A stretch of 64,000 nucleotides of DNA from Aurantiacibacter aquimixticola (GTDB lineage: Bacteria > Pseudomonadota > Alphaproteobacteria > Sphingomonadales > Sphingomonadaceae), in the NCBI RefSeq assembly GCF_003605475.1, contig NZ_RAHX01000001.1:1364001-1428000 (forward strand), read 5' to 3'. The notes below the pieces were generated by a model. The model was not told the origin of the DNA, ran no database searches, and was given only the letters and a program-made list of their open reading frames with translations. The position numbers and the translations under genes are program-made. Each line of letters begins with the position of its first letter. The stretch's first letter is position 1. This document shows, piece by piece, positions 54,728 to 64,000 of the stretch.

Positions 54728-56113
54728 ATGGCCATTGACACCACCACCACGATCCCCGACCAGAAACGCGTCGGCATGGTCAGCCTCGGCTGCCCGAAAG
54801 CGCTGGTTGATTCCGAGCGCATCCTCACCCGGCTGCGGGCTGACGGCTATGCCATGTCGCCCGACTATGCCGGCGCCGACGTGGTGCTGGTCAACACCTG
54901 CGGCTTTCTCGACTCCGCCAAGGAAGAGAGCCTCGATGCCATCGGGGAGGCGATCGCCGAGAACGGCCGCGTCATCGTGACCGGCTGCCTGGGCGACGAG
55001 GCGGAGCTGATCCGCAAGCGCCACCCCGGCGTCCTCGCCATCACCGGCGCGCACCAGTACGAGGACGTTGTCGAGGCCGTGCACGAGGCCGCGCCGCCTT
55101 CGCAGGGGCCCTTCATCGACCTGGTGCCTCAACCCGACATCAAGCTCACCCCGCGCCACTACTCCTACCTCAAGATCAGCGAGGGGTGTAACCACTCCTG
55201 CGCCTTCTGCATCATCCCGCAGCTGCGCGGGAAGCTCGCCAGCCGCCGGATCGACGCGGTGCTGCGCGAGGCGGAGAAGCTGGTCGCCGCCGGCACGAAG
55301 GAGCTGCTGGTCATCAGCCAGGACACCTCCGCTTACGGCGTCGACACCCGTCACGAGGAGCGCGAGTGGAAGGGTCACCCGGTCCGCGCCCATATGACCG
55401 ATCTCGCAAGAGAGCTCGGCCAGCTTCGCACCGCCGACAACGCCCCGCCCTGGGTGCGCCTGCACTACGTTTACCCCTATCCGCATGTCGATCAGGTCAT
55501 CCCGCTGATGGGCGAGGGGCTGCTCACCCCCTATCTCGACATCCCCTTCCAGCACGCCGCGCCGCGCGTGCTGAAGGCGATGCGCCGTCCGGCCAACGAG
55601 GCCAAGGTGCTGGAGCGCGTCCGCCAGTGGCGCGCCATCGCGCCCGATCTCACCATCCGCTCCAGCTTCGTGGTCGGCTTTCCGGGCGAGACGGAGGACG
55701 ACTTCGCCTACCTGCTCGACTGGCTGGAGGAGGCCCAGCTGGACCGGGTGGGCGCCTTCCGCTTCGAACCGGTGGAGGGCGCGGCGGCCAACGCGCTGCC
55801 GGGCCCAGTGCCCGAAGCCGTCAAGGAGGAGCGCTTTGCCCGGCTGATGGAGGTGACCGAGCGGATCAGCACCGCCAAGCTCGCCGCCAAGGTCGGCCGC
55901 ACCCTGCCCGTCATCGTGGATGAGGTTGGCGAGCCGGACGAGGATGGCGACATCGGCGCCACCGGCCGCAGCCAGGCCGACGCCCCCGAGATCGACGGCC
56001 AGGTGTTCCTGCGCAACGTGCCCGAGACGCTGGCACCGGGAGACGTGGTGGACGCCGTGATCGAGGACTCGGACGAGCACGACCTGTTCGGGGTGCCTGC
56101 CACGGCTAACTGA
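54728..56113 (+). CDS. rimO: Ribosomal protein S12 methylthiotransferase RimO
   Basis: A 461-residue radical SAM enzyme that methylthiolates an aspartate of ribosomal protein S12. The N-terminal UPF0004 domain has [16 protein letters not shown], with further cluster cysteines in [13 protein letters not shown] and VTGCLG. The radical SAM motif is [17 protein letters not shown] near residue 155, and a TRAM domain lies at the C-terminus ([20 protein letters not shown]). Codon use is more extreme (nearly all GAG, CTG, ACC) than in the flanking genes. The start is ATG 54728. Confidence 0.96.
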   Translation: MAIDTTTTIPDQKRVGMVSLGCPKALVDSERILTRLRADGYAMSPDYAGADVVLVNTCGFLDSAKEESLDAIGEAIAENGRVIVTGCLGDEAELIRKRHPGVLAITGAHQYEDVVEAVHEAAPPSQGPFIDLVPQPDIKLTPRHYSYLKISEGCNHSCAFCIIPQLRGKLASRRIDAVLREAEKLVAAGTKELLVISQDTSAYGVDTRHEEREWKGHPVRAHMTDLARELGQLRTADNAPPWVRLHYVYPYPHVDQVIPLMGEGLLTPYLDIPFQHAAPRVLKAMRRPANEAKVLERVRQWRAIAPDLTIRSSFVVGFPGETEDDFAYLLDWLEEAQLDRVGAFRFEPVEGAAANALPGPVPEAVKEERFARLMEVTERISTAKLAAKVGRTLPVIVDEVGEPDEDGDIGATGRSQADAPEIDGQVFLRNVPETLAPGDVVDAVIEDSDEHDLFGVPATAN

Positions 56114-56418
56114 TTCGTTCAGCCTGAGCGCCCATTTCATGAACAACATCGTTGGAAGTTGATGAAGTGCATGCATGTGAGACATGCAAAAGTTTCGCGG
56201 CGGCGGCGTGTGGGGGTCGACGATAGGAAAGAGCCTGCCTTCCGGACGAGGAAAGGCGAGGCGAAGCTAGACACTTCGCGAGGCTGTAGGACAGCCGGTG
56301 CGACGATTGAGCATTTGGACTCGGCAAATTCGCGCGTGCCTTAGGTATTTACCCTAATAGCCAGTGCTTCGGGAAATTGGTCCAGTGAGCTCATTACCTA
56401 GCTTCGAGGGGGCGGGTT
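56114..56418. other. 305-bp intergenic stretch
   Basis: Nothing convincing was found. A GCATGT/ACATGC inverted repeat near 56172-56186 and an AT-rich patch near 56340-56365 just upstream of the DUF1800 gene, which may contain its promoter, are the only structures seen. Confidence 0.5.
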
Positions 56419-58086
56419 TTGAGCGAAGCACAATTACGCAAAAGCACTAGCGGCTATACAATCCACGCGGATATGGGCGGCGCTGCATTTGCGTCGGTAG
56501 CCTTATCGGCTTGCGGGGGCGGCGGCTCGAAAAGTGGGTCCAGCACAGGCGCGACAGTCGCCAGTCCTTCGGTCACGCCGCAAGCGAAGCACAGCCTCGC
56601 CGAAGCCAGCCGGTTTCTAAGCCAAGCCACGCCGGGCACGACGCGAAGGGAGATCGAAGTCGTTGCGAAAGACGGAATTGAGGACTGGCTGAACAAGCAG
56701 CTGGCGATACCCAGACAGTCTCAGAATTTCGACTGGCTAGTGAGCAAGGGCTATCACGCCGAAGACCAGATGTTTGCGCTGGCGCACTGGGAACGCCCGT
56801 TATGGAAGGGGTTGCTGACAGGTAGAGATAAGCTGCGGCAGAGGATCACGCTGGCGCTCCTCGACATATTCGTGGTCGGTATAAGGCCGCTGAATCCTTA
56901 CTGGCGAAGTTTCGCGATGGCGAATTACTTCGATATTCTGGCCGATCATTGCTTCGGCAACTTCCGGCGGTTGCTGGAGGAGATTTCGTTCTCAACCGCG
57001 ATGGGATCGTATCTCACCTTTCTCAACAGCAGCAAAGCGGATTCCAAAGGCCGGAAGCCGGATGAGAATTTTGCACGCGAACTGATGCAGCTGTTTTCCA
57101 TCGGCACGTATCTTCTCAACGACGACGGGTCTGCCAAAGCCAGCTCTGCGGGCACGACAATACCGACGTATTCGCAAACCGATATCTCGGAATTGGCAAG
57201 AGTGTTCACGGGGATGCGCTCTTCCGGTGCACGCGAAGATTTTCGTCAGCATCGGCATCGACTGCGAATTGATCCGGCATACAACGACACTGGGTCAGTC
57301 AATTTTCTGGGCAACACGATCAGCGGGGGCGGCGAACAGGCCGTCTCGGCTGCCATTGACACCGTATTCTCACACGCAAATGTCGGACCCTTTCTCGCCA
57401 CGCGCCTGATCCAGTCGCTCACCACGAGCAACCCATCCAGCGGCTATGTGTCCCGCGTTGCCAGAGTTTTCGCCAATAATGGCAAAGGCGAGCGAGGAGA
57501 CCTCGCGGCTGTCATTCGCGCCGTACTGCTTGATGGCGAAGTCCGCTCGGGGCCGGTTCGGGGCGGAGGCAGGCTTCGCGATCCGGTTCAGCGTTTTACA
57601 AATTGGGGCCACGCTTTTCGAGTCGACGACGAGAAAGACGAATGGTCCATGCCAATGCTTGTCGGAAGCTTGGGGAAAGAGCCAGGATGGAGCCCGACGG
57701 TCTTTAATTTTCACGAGTCCGACTACTCGCCGCCCCGGACGAGGATCAGCGAACGCGGCCTCGTGGCACCCGAATTCCAGATCCTGTCGGAACAGACCGC
57801 GATGCAGCATATCAACTTTACCGCCAAGGCAGTCCGCGGCTGGCTGGGCTATTACGGTCTCGCTCCCGACCGCAAAGACTTCGCAGCGCTCAGCGATGAC
57901 GCGCGTGCTCTGGTCGATGAACTCGCTCTCGTGCTTGCGGCAGATCAGATTTCAGCCGCCAGGCGCGATCAAATTGTCCAAATCGTCGAAACCGCAACCG
58001 TCAGTCAAAAAGACCGAGAGACATGGCGCATCAATCTCGCAACATTGGCCGTGATGATTTCTCCCGAATATCTGGTGATCGAATGA
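56419..58086 (+). CDS. DUF1800-domain protein
   Basis: A 555-residue protein of the DUF1800 family. Diagnostic segments include AEASRFLSQATPGTTRREIE, KLRQRITLALLDIFVVG, SRGRKPDEN-like KGRKPDENFARELMQLFSIG, and the closing DRETWRINLATLAVMISPEYL. An LSAC lipobox followed by a Gly/Ser-rich tether lies at residues 29-40, suggesting a lipoprotein, although the preceding segment is a weak signal. The start is TTG with GAGGGGGCG upstream. The stop overlaps the DUF1501 start (ATGA), the usual partnership. The biochemical role is unknown; extracytoplasmic function is inferred. Confidence 0.88.
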   Translation: MSEAQLRKSTSGYTIHADMGGAAFASVALSACGGGGSKSGSSTGATVASPSVTPQAKHSLAEASRFLSQATPGTTRREIEVVAKDGIEDWLNKQLAIPRQSQNFDWLVSKGYHAEDQMFALAHWERPLWKGLLTGRDKLRQRITLALLDIFVVGIRPLNPYWRSFAMANYFDILADHCFGNFRRLLEEISFSTAMGSYLTFLNSSKADSKGRKPDENFARELMQLFSIGTYLLNDDGSAKASSAGTTIPTYSQTDISELARVFTGMRSSGAREDFRQHRHRLRIDPAYNDTGSVNFLGNTISGGGEQAVSAAIDTVFSHANVGPFLATRLIQSLTTSNPSSGYVSRVARVFANNGKGERGDLAAVIRAVLLDGEVRSGPVRGGGRLRDPVQRFTNWGHAFRVDDEKDEWSMPMLVGSLGKEPGWSPTVFNFHESDYSPPRTRISERGLVAPEFQILSEQTAMQHINFTAKAVRGWLGYYGLAPDRKDFAALSDDARALVDELALVLAADQISAARRDQIVQIVETATVSQKDRETWRINLATLAVMISPEYLVIE

Positions 58087-59459
58087 TGAAGCTGTCCGAA
58101 TTCCCCGGCGCGTCAAGTCGTCGAGATTTTCTGCGCGGCGCAGGCAGCCTTCCGCTTACGGGCGTCCTGCTCGCATCCGGCGCGCAAGCGCAATCGGCGC
58201 AAAATACGGATTATCGGGCTTTGGTTTGCATCTATCTGCAAGGTGGCTGGGACAATTGGAGCATCTTCGTGCCATTCGACGAGGCGAGCCATGCCGCATA
58301 TGGCGAGGCGCGTGGAGCGATGGCCCTGTCTCAAAGCGAGCTGGGCTCTGGTGTCCTCCAGCCGCGAAACGATATGGAAGGGCGCAGCTTCGCGTTGCAT
58401 CCTCAGATGACCGGCTTGCGCGACGCATTCCGCAATGGCGATTTGGCGATCGTTCAGAATGTCGGCACTCTCTGGCAGCCGGTATCGAAGCAAGGGATCC
58501 GGGACGGCGCTCTCATCCCCTCCCAGCTTTTCAGCCATAACCACCAGAGCCGATTGGCGCTGGCAGGCTATAGCGACAAGGCGAATACGGGGTGGGGTGG
58601 ACGCATTGCGGACAGGATGCGCGGGCGAAACGCGCGGCAGACACTGACGTCCCTGAACGCAACGACACACGCACAATTCCTGAGCGGTGCCGACACGTCA
58701 CCATACGCGATCACCGAAAAAGGCGCCGTGCAACTTCTCGACGGAGACACTTCGTTTTTTGGCACGGATATCGCGCAACTTGTCGAGTCGGTCGCAACTG
58801 GCAGTCACGACAATCCAATGCGCGATACGCTGTCGGACGTAACGCGCCGCACACTTGACCATGCAGGTCTGCTTGGATCGAGCTTTGCGCGAATTGACGG
58901 CAGTGAACTGCCGGAATTGCAGATTGGCAGCAGCGATCTTGCCGAACAGCTCCGCGCCATCGCCCGCGCAATCGCCGTCGGGCCATCGCTTGGAATGCGT
59001 AGACAGGTTTTCTTCGCAAGGATGCACGGCTGGGACACGCATTCCGGTGGTCTCGGAGACGTTCGCATTCAGGCGAGTGAAATCGACCGCGCTCTTTCCG
59101 GCTTCCACCGGTTACTGCAGAGGTGGGGCTTATCATCGGCAGTGACGACGGCTTCCGTCAGCGATTTCGGCCGCACTTTGGCTTCGAACGGAGATGGCAG
59201 CGACCATGGCTGGGGCGGGACGAGCTTCGTCTTGGGCGGAGCAGTCGCTGGCGGAAGGATTTACGGCAAATCGCCAACCGTGGCGCTCGATGGACCCGAC
59301 ACACTTTCCGGCGGACGCCTGATCCCGACGACGTCGACCGATCAGATCGCAGCCAGTTTGGCGCGATGGATGGGCGTCGCCGATACCGATTTGGCCTCCA
59401 TCGCAAACAATATCGGCCACTTTCCCGCCGATCAGAGAGCTTTGCCGATTTTTCGCTAA
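58083..59459 (+). CDS. DUF1501-domain protein with Tat-type signal
   Basis: A 458-residue protein starting at ATG 58083, overlapping the DUF1800 stop. The N-terminus SSRRDFLRGAGSLPLTGVLL is a twin-arginine signal. The body has the alkaline-phosphatase-like DUF1501 features: ICIYLQGGWDNWSIF-type opening (VCIYLQGGWDNWSI), FALHPQMTGLRDAF, and SDFGRTLASNGDGSDHGWGG with a metal-binding His near the end. The pair is probably exported together. The frame extends to 58023 upstream, which is only overlap with DUF1800. Confidence 0.9.
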   Translation: MMKLSEFPGASSRRDFLRGAGSLPLTGVLLASGAQAQSAQNTDYRALVCIYLQGGWDNWSIFVPFDEASHAAYGEARGAMALSQSELGSGVLQPRNDMEGRSFALHPQMTGLRDAFRNGDLAIVQNVGTLWQPVSKQGIRDGALIPSQLFSHNHQSRLALAGYSDKANTGWGGRIADRMRGRNARQTLTSLNATTHAQFLSGADTSPYAITEKGAVQLLDGDTSFFGTDIAQLVESVATGSHDNPMRDTLSDVTRRTLDHAGLLGSSFARIDGSELPELQIGSSDLAEQLRAIARAIAVGPSLGMRRQVFFARMHGWDTHSGGLGDVRIQASEIDRALSGFHRLLQRWGLSSAVTTASVSDFGRTLASNGDGSDHGWGGTSFVLGGAVAGGRIYGKSPTVALDGPDTLSGGRLIPTTSTDQIAASLARWMGVADTDLASIANNIGHFPADQRALPIFR

Positions 59460-59469
59460 GCGGACTTTT

Positions 59470-60684
59470 CTACCGCCGCGCCCGGCTCACGACCTCACCC
59501 TCGATCACCACGCCTGTCACCGGGGTCACATATTCGAACGGGTCGCCGTCGAACATGGCGACGTCTCCGTCCTTGCCGACTTCGAGGCTGCCGACGCGGC
59601 TGTCCATGCCGATGATGCGGGCCGCATCGATGGTGACGCTGGCGAGCGCGTCCTGCGGGGCAAGGCCGTTGCCGGCGGCATAGCCTGCTTCCCACAACAC
59701 CACGCGGGTCTTGGGGACATAGGCTTCGTAACCCGATTGCAGGGCGAAGGGCACGCCCGCCTCCGCCAGCACGGCGGCGGTGGTGAGGGCGGCGTTCTCG
59801 AGCTCGCCTGAATTGCGCGCCATCGTCGGGTGGAGGGTGAGCGAGACGCCCGCCTCGCGCAGCTCGTCCAGCATCATGTGCGCGTCCGCCGCGCCGTCGA
59901 TCACCACGGTGATATCGAATTCCTCGGCAAGGCGCAGCGCGCTCTGCATGTCCTGCATGCGATTGGCGGTGATGAGCAGCGGGGTCTCGCCGCGAAGGAC
60001 GGACTGAAACGCCTCGTTCATCAGATCGCGGCGGCCGCTGTTCTCGGCGTCGTCGTCCTCTTCGTCGGAGCCGCCCGATTGCGCGGCGACCAGCGCCTGG
60101 CGCAGCATCGCCATCTGCTTGGCGCGGGTGCCGGGGGAGCTTTCGTCCAATGCCCATGCGCCGAGATTGGCGGCGATCATCGTGCCGTCCTCCACCAGCG
60201 CCTCTTCCACCGTGTTGCCGCGCGTCTTCACCACCATGGTCTGCCCGGACACGAGCGCGCCGGGGCCGTGGCCGGTGTGCAGCGTGGTCGTGCCGAGCTC
60301 GCGCACCCATTGCACCAGCCGGTCATGCGGGTTGTAGGCGTCTATCGCCCGCAAGTGAGGCTGGACGGGGGCGCTGTCGTCGAGCTGGTCCTGATCGTCC
60401 GGCTGGTTGAGATAGCCGGTGAGGCCCACCGTGCTGTGCGCGTCCACCAGGCCGGGAGTGACGACGGGCGCGGTGAGCACTTCCATGCCTTGCGGGATGG
60501 CGGTGCTGGCGGCGGGACCGACGGCGGTGATGCGCCCGTCCTCGATCACCACGACGCCGTCCGTGATCACGCCCTGCGGGCCCATGGTCCAGACCTGACC
60601 CCCGCGCACCGCGACGTCCTGCGCGAAAGCGGTGGTGGAGAGGAGTGCGGCGGCGAATGCGCCGATTAGTGCAAAGCTTTTCAT
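59470..60684 (-). CDS. Secreted amidohydrolase-family protein lacking the HxH motif
   Basis: A 404-residue exported protein (FALIGAFAAALLSTTAFAQD signal). It has the amidohydrolase beta-sandwich start (VRGGQVWTMGPQGVITDG) and PGLVDAHSTVGLTG where active enzymes have HxH; here it is HST, so metal binding is incomplete. The C-terminus is normal (GSLEVGKDGDVAMFDGDPF). ATG overlaps the upstream amidohydrolase stop, so the two are coupled, probably as a heteromer or a catalytic/structural pair. Substrate unknown; imidazolonepropionase-like in layout. Confidence 0.85.
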   Translation of the reverse strand: MKSFALIGAFAAALLSTTAFAQDVAVRGGQVWTMGPQGVITDGVVVIEDGRITAVGPAASTAIPQGMEVLTAPVVTPGLVDAHSTVGLTGYLNQPDDQDQLDDSAPVQPHLRAIDAYNPHDRLVQWVRELGTTTLHTGHGPGALVSGQTMVVKTRGNTVEEALVEDGTMIAANLGAWALDESSPGTRAKQMAMLRQALVAAQSGGSDEEDDDAENSGRRDLMNEAFQSVLRGETPLLITANRMQDMQSALRLAEEFDITVVIDGAADAHMMLDELREAGVSLTLHPTMARNSGELENAALTTAAVLAEAGVPFALQSGYEAYVPKTRVVLWEAGYAAGNGLAPQDALASVTIDAARIIGMDSRVGSLEVGKDGDVAMFDGDPFEYVTPVTGVVIEGEVVSRARR

Positions 60685-62000
60685 CGTGCGCCCTCCAGCA
60701 TGATCGCCTCTCTTTCGAGGACATGGTGCCCCGCGCTCTGCGGATCGCCCGCGCCGTAGCCGCCGCTTGCCTGCAGCGCGTCGTCCGGATCGGTGATGTC
60801 GAACACGTTCTCGCCCATCACCCAGGTTTCCTGCAGGTCGGTATAGACCGACAGCGGATCGCCATCGAGGATGAGGAAATCGGCGTATTTGCCGGGGGCG
60901 AGGCTGCCGACCCGGTCGTCCAGCCCCAGCTGCACCGCGCCGTTGATGGTCATCGCCCTGAGCGCGCCTTCGCGGCTCATGCCGCCGCGCACGGCGATGG
61001 CGGCCTGGCGGAACATCAGGCGGCTGTCGATGATCGGATCGTCCGAATGCAGCGAGAGGAACACGCCCGCCCGCTCAAGCTCGGCGGCGGTGTCGATATC
61101 GGCGCTCATCGCTTCCAGCTTCCCGCCAGGGCTGTCCACCAGGATGGCGGAGACCGGCACGCCCGCCGCCGCGATCTCGCGCGCGACCTGGCCGCTTTCG
61201 ATGCCGTGCTGGATCAGCATGTCGAAGCCGAATTCCTCGCGCAGGCGCAGCGCCGTCATGATGTCGTCGCTGCGATGGGTATGGAAATGGACGAGCCGCT
61301 CGCCATCGAGGATTTCGCACATCGCTTCCATGCCGATATTGCGGGGCGAGCGATCGCCTTCGCAATATTCCTGCGCCGCCACGAAATGGCTGCGGACCAT
61401 CGCCGCGCTACGTGCGCGGGTGGAGGGAAAGGCCGGATTGTCGCGAATGGGATTGGTGCCGTTCGCCATCTTCATGCCGCCCGCGATCCCGCCATCGGCA
61501 TTGCGATGGGCGAGCTCTTCTATTGTATTGCCCTCGACAAGGTGCATGTAGAAGGTCTGCCCGCTCATCAGCCAGCCGCTGCCGGGCATGATGTTGGCGG
61601 TGGTGACGCCCCCTGCCCGCGCCCGGGCGATGGAGGAGTGTCGGACATTGATGCTGTCGAGCGCGCGCACGTCCGGCTGGATGGCGGAAGAGCTGTCCGC
61701 GCCCGAAACCTGGCCGATATGCGAATGCGTGTCGACGATGCCGGGCATGATGACCATGCCGGAGGCGTCACGCGTTTCCGCGCTCGCCGGGATTGCCGTC
61801 CCCGCCCCGCCGACCGCAACGATCTCGCCATTATGGACGACAAGCGTGCCGCCCTGGATCGTGCCGGTGCCGCTATCGGCGTTCATCGTGTGGATGGTCG
61901 CGCCGGTAAAAGCGATGGGCCGCTCCTGCGCGGCGGCTGGCGTGGTGGCAAGCGCCGCAAGCGCGGATGCAGCGGCGAGTGCTGCCTTGGTCGATGGCAT
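60681..62000 (-). CDS. Secreted amidohydrolase, HxH-containing partner
   Basis: A 439-residue exported protein starting MPSTKAALAAASALAAL (signal to about residue 25). PGIVDTHSHIGQVSG contains the metal-binding HxH; LVHFHTHRSDDIMTAL and LSLHSDDP supply the later His and Asp ligands. GSLAPGKYADFLILDGDPL closes the barrel. ATG at 62000 fits the signal peptide; the frame runs to 62060. It is upstream of and overlaps the HST-type paralogue. Likely a periplasmic metal-dependent hydrolase of cyclic amides or peptides. Confidence 0.88.
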   Translation of the reverse strand: MPSTKAALAAASALAALATTPAAAQERPIAFTGATIHTMNADSGTGTIQGGTLVVHNGEIVAVGGAGTAIPASAETRDASGMVIMPGIVDTHSHIGQVSGADSSSAIQPDVRALDSINVRHSSIARARAGGVTTANIMPGSGWLMSGQTFYMHLVEGNTIEELAHRNADGGIAGGMKMANGTNPIRDNPAFPSTRARSAAMVRSHFVAAQEYCEGDRSPRNIGMEAMCEILDGERLVHFHTHRSDDIMTALRLREEFGFDMLIQHGIESGQVAREIAAAGVPVSAILVDSPGGKLEAMSADIDTAAELERAGVFLSLHSDDPIIDSRLMFRQAAIAVRGGMSREGALRAMTINGAVQLGLDDRVGSLAPGKYADFLILDGDPLSVYTDLQETWVMGENVFDITDPDDALQASGGYGAGDPQSAGHHVLEREAIMLEGAR

Positions 62001-62072
62001 TGGAAGTCCTCTCCTGTCCGAGTGCGGGAGAGTAACGAGACGGGTCAGCTTTGCAAGCAAGCGGTGTCGCGC

Positions 62073-62801
62073 CTAAGCGGTTACGCACTCCGGTTTGATG
62101 CCAATCGCCAAAACAGGGCAACCGCCATTCCGACCGGCATCGAGACGATAGAGCAATTTGCCCATCCACGTCGTTGATGCGCCGAACTTCTTGTAAACCT
62201 CATCCTTGCCCTCACGCCCGTCTTTCGTGAGCACTTTTCCGAGGCTACGAAGATAGGTGGTATCGAGAGATGAGCCGCGTGTGAGAATGATGCCGACATC
62301 GATTGCCCCGGCATCGTAGAAAGCCGAGAATGCGTAAAGATCGCGATCGTATGTCTGATCCTTTGAATTCCATTCCAGATCAAGCGCGACCCGTCCATTA
62401 AGAAAGTCGATCCTGTGACCGTCGAGAAACCCTTCTCGTATGTAAGAGGCGATCAAACTGTCTTTCTTCTTTGCATGGAGCAGTTTCACATGCAGGTCGG
62501 CTGATATACGTGATTCTCGCCAACCAGCCGGCTCGGTGAAGAGGGTGTCTACATACGACGCAATCGGTCCTTTGCTCCCGCCCGGAGTACGGATCATCTC
62601 CCGCGATATCTGAAACTGCTCTAGCGCATCGACAATTTGACCGAATTGCTCAGGAAAACTGGCCTGAAGAATGGTCGCTGCATTGCGATAACTGAAGATC
62701 TCGAATTTGTTGCGAAGTTCAGGAGAAAAGATCTGCTCGATCAGCGCTCCACTGTCGGCGCCACTCCCGCCTGAGACGTCGTCCGTCATCTCACCGCTCA
62801 T
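62073..62801 (-). CDS. BglII/BstYI-family type II restriction endonuclease
   Basis: A 242-residue protein matching the BglII/BstYI family. The catalytic stretch HRIDFLNGRVALDLEWNSKD (about residues 128-147) has Asp and E-W-N in the family's D...ExQ/N arrangement, followed by TYDRDLYAFSAFYD. Family members cut inside GATC-core hexamers such as AGATCT or RGATCY, so a similar target is likely. GTG/ATG overlap with the upstream methyltransferase stop (4 bp) marks an RM pair. Composition is clearly less GC-rich than the flanking genes, indicating transfer. Confidence 0.88.
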   Translation of the reverse strand: MSGEMTDDVSGGSGADSGALIEQIFSPELRNKFEIFSYRNAATILQASFPEQFGQIVDALEQFQISREMIRTPGGSKGPIASYVDTLFTEPAGWRESRISADLHVKLLHAKKKDSLIASYIREGFLDGHRIDFLNGRVALDLEWNSKDQTYDRDLYAFSAFYDAGAIDVGIILTRGSSLDTTYLRSLGKVLTKDGREGKDEVYKKFGASTTWMGKLLYRLDAGRNGGCPVLAIGIKPECVTA

Positions 62802-63526
62802 TCAGCCGCAATCGCCATCGAGTTGTGGCTGTAAGTGTCCCAAGTCGGCTTATAATCGTCGTCGGCTTGATTACCCCAAACGGTCCAGTTTTTCCGTGTT
62901 CCGCGACTGAACAATTCGATACGAGGACCCCAGCTGCATTCCTCAATAATCGGATATTGCTCATCGGGTTTACGGCTGTGTTCGCGTTTGCGCGATTGGA
63001 TCATGTTCACTTGCCTGCGCCCAGGGTCTAGCGTTCGGGCATTCTTGCCACGGACACCGAAGAGAAGCACCTCTGTAACGTTGCGAAAATAGAATCCGAC
63101 ACCGCGGCCGTCCGAACCACCATCCTTGCGAATCTTGTGCCAGACTATGTTGGAAACATAGCGAAAGCCCCAAGCCTCCATCACCCGAAGTCCATCGGGA
63201 AGCAACGCATTCGGCACCCAAAGATAAAGATGAGACGGATCCGCTGATATCTCCGCCACGGGCAAATCGCAGATTTCTTCGAGCGTCATTGTCCCGTAGC
63301 GATTGAGCCGCTTATGCTCGGGAGCGACCTTCCCGGTACGGTTTTGAAACTGCCACGGTGGATCGGCCAAGATCGTGCCAAATTCCACGCCGTTGGCGAT
63401 GCGCAAAAGGTCGGAACCTGCGTCGTTCTGATTTTGGAACATATCGTGATCATGGGCGAAGCAAGAAAAACTGTCAATGTGTGCCTTTCGTTCTTCCCCC
63501 GCATAGGTGAAAGGCTGTAAAACCAT
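62798..63526 (-). CDS. MT-A70-family adenine methyltransferase
   Basis: A 242-residue methyltransferase. GTILADPPWQFQNRT (about residues 48-62) has the DPPW catalytic motif of MT-A70 N6-adenine enzymes; LYLWVPNALLPDGL and NWTVWGNQ are further family landmarks. ATG at 63526 is chosen; the frame extends to 63748 without homology and overlaps the divergent transglutaminase gene. It is the first gene of the RM pair and should protect the site cut by the BglII-like nuclease. Confidence 0.9.
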   Translation of the reverse strand: MVLQPFTYAGEERKAHIDSFSCFAHDHDMFQNQNDAGSDLLRIANGVEFGTILADPPWQFQNRTGKVAPEHKRLNRYGTMTLEEICDLPVAEISADPSHLYLWVPNALLPDGLRVMEAWGFRYVSNIVWHKIRKDGGSDGRGVGFYFRNVTEVLLFGVRGKNARTLDPGRRQVNMIQSRKREHSRKPDEQYPIIEECSWGPRIELFSRGTRKNWTVWGNQADDDYKPTWDTYSHNSMAIAAE

Positions 63527-63584
63527 TATCGCGCAATAGCTCTGTCGCGGTGAAACAAGGGATAGCGCCAATCGTTCACCACCC

Positions 63585-64000
63585 ATGCCCATAGAGATCA
63601 CGACGAGCTTCTCGTTCCACCTCGACGAGCCGACCGACCTGCTGCTGCAGTTCCAGGCCGCCGCCCTTCCCGAGCAGACTTTGCTGGAAACCGACACCTG
63701 GCTGACCAAGGCGATGCATATCGCCAGCGTTCCGGCGCAGGATGCCATCGGGGAGCGTGTCTGGGTGCGGGCCGAGGGCGACTACCGCGTCGATTACACC
63801 GCCAGGGTGGAGGTCAATCGCATGTCGCCGGAGATCGGCAAGCTTGCCATGCTCGATCCGCACGACCTGCCGGGCGAGGCCGTGGAATACGTATTCGATT
63901 CGCGGTACTGTCAGGCCGACCGTATGCAGGCCTTCGTGGAGGATGAATTCGGCTCTTTGAAAGGCGGCGAGCGCATCGCCGCCATGCGCGACTGGATCGC
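63585..64000 (+). CDS. Transglutaminase-family protein (3' end outside window)
   Basis: The first 138 codons are seen. The N-terminus MPIEITTSFSFHLDEPTD and the segment DSRYCQADRMQAFVEDEFG followed by GGERIAAMRDWI match bacterial transglutaminase-like proteins with the N-terminal beta domain; the catalytic Cys-His-Asp part would lie beyond the window. The start is ATG 63585, 58 bp from the divergent methyltransferase start. Confidence 0.85.
   Translation, partial: MPIEITTSFSFHLDEPTDLLLQFQAAALPEQTLLETDTWLTKAMHIASVPAQDAIGERVWVRAEGDYRVDYTARVEVNRMSPEIGKLAMLDPHDLPGEAVEYVFDSRYCQADRMQAFVEDEFGSLKGGERIAAMRDWI

Noticed and set aside
1-64000. CRISPR arrays
   Set aside because: No regularly spaced repeat series was seen anywhere; the RecB/Cas4-like domains belong to the helicase and DUF2779 proteins.

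Overview
The window looks like a chromosome segment of an alphaproteobacterium, most probably a sphingomonad of the Erythrobacteraceae type (inference from GC-rich codon use, the DUF1800/DUF1501 pair, tandem secreted amidohydrolases, the DUF4402 fimbrial locus and the general flavour of the housekeeping proteins; no 16S gene is present). The backbone carries ordinary genes: a SPOR-domain protein, a pyrB / dihydroorotase-like / SDR operon and a long-form sppA on the left; serS-surE, a TrkA-type potassium channel, rimO, DUF1800-DUF1501, two amidohydrolases and the start of a transglutaminase gene on the right.

The dominant feature is a 31.5-kb integrated element (about 6225-37713) in the 3' end of a tRNA-Val(CAC) gene. 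It is bounded by a 48-bp perfect direct repeat (6177-6224 and 37666-37713), carries paired 9-bp arm-type repeats inside both ends, and has a tyrosine integrase next to its right end. Its cargo is almost entirely defence-like. On the + strand there are an unknown small protein, a coupled three-gene unit of unknown function (possibly TraL/TraM-like), and a complete type I restriction-modification operon hsdM-hsdS-hsdR followed by a YgjP-type metallopeptidase. On the - strand a tightly packed ten-gene run (34500 down to 18585) encodes a HEPN protein, a DUF3883 protein, a DUF2779 nuclease, a PD-(D/E)XK nuclease, a double-AAA ATPase, a RecB/RNase-H/SF1-helicase fusion, a McrB-like GTPase with a large insertion inside its motor domain, an extra PD-(D/E)XK endonuclease, McrC and a WYL regulator. 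A PIN-like protein with an XRE-ImmA/IrrE partner, and its own palindromic promoter, sits between this run and the integrase. The ten-gene array is the best candidate for an undescribed composite system.

Right of the element the backbone is scarred: an SDR gene with a frameshift and an aldehyde dehydrogenase with two in-frame TAG codons lie opposite an AraC regulator, followed by a short tyrosine recombinase broken by one TGA and flanked by palindromes. Then comes a chaperone-usher-type locus on the - strand (DUF4402 subunits, PapD-like chaperone, a very large usher-like barrel), an orphan Xre/MbcA/ParS antitoxin-like gene and a cluster of small, partly broken genes.

Near the right edge a compact type II restriction-modification pair (BglII/BstYI-family nuclease and MT-A70 methyltransferase) separates the amidohydrolases from the transglutaminase gene. 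Function calls rest on motifs read by eye; no database search was run.
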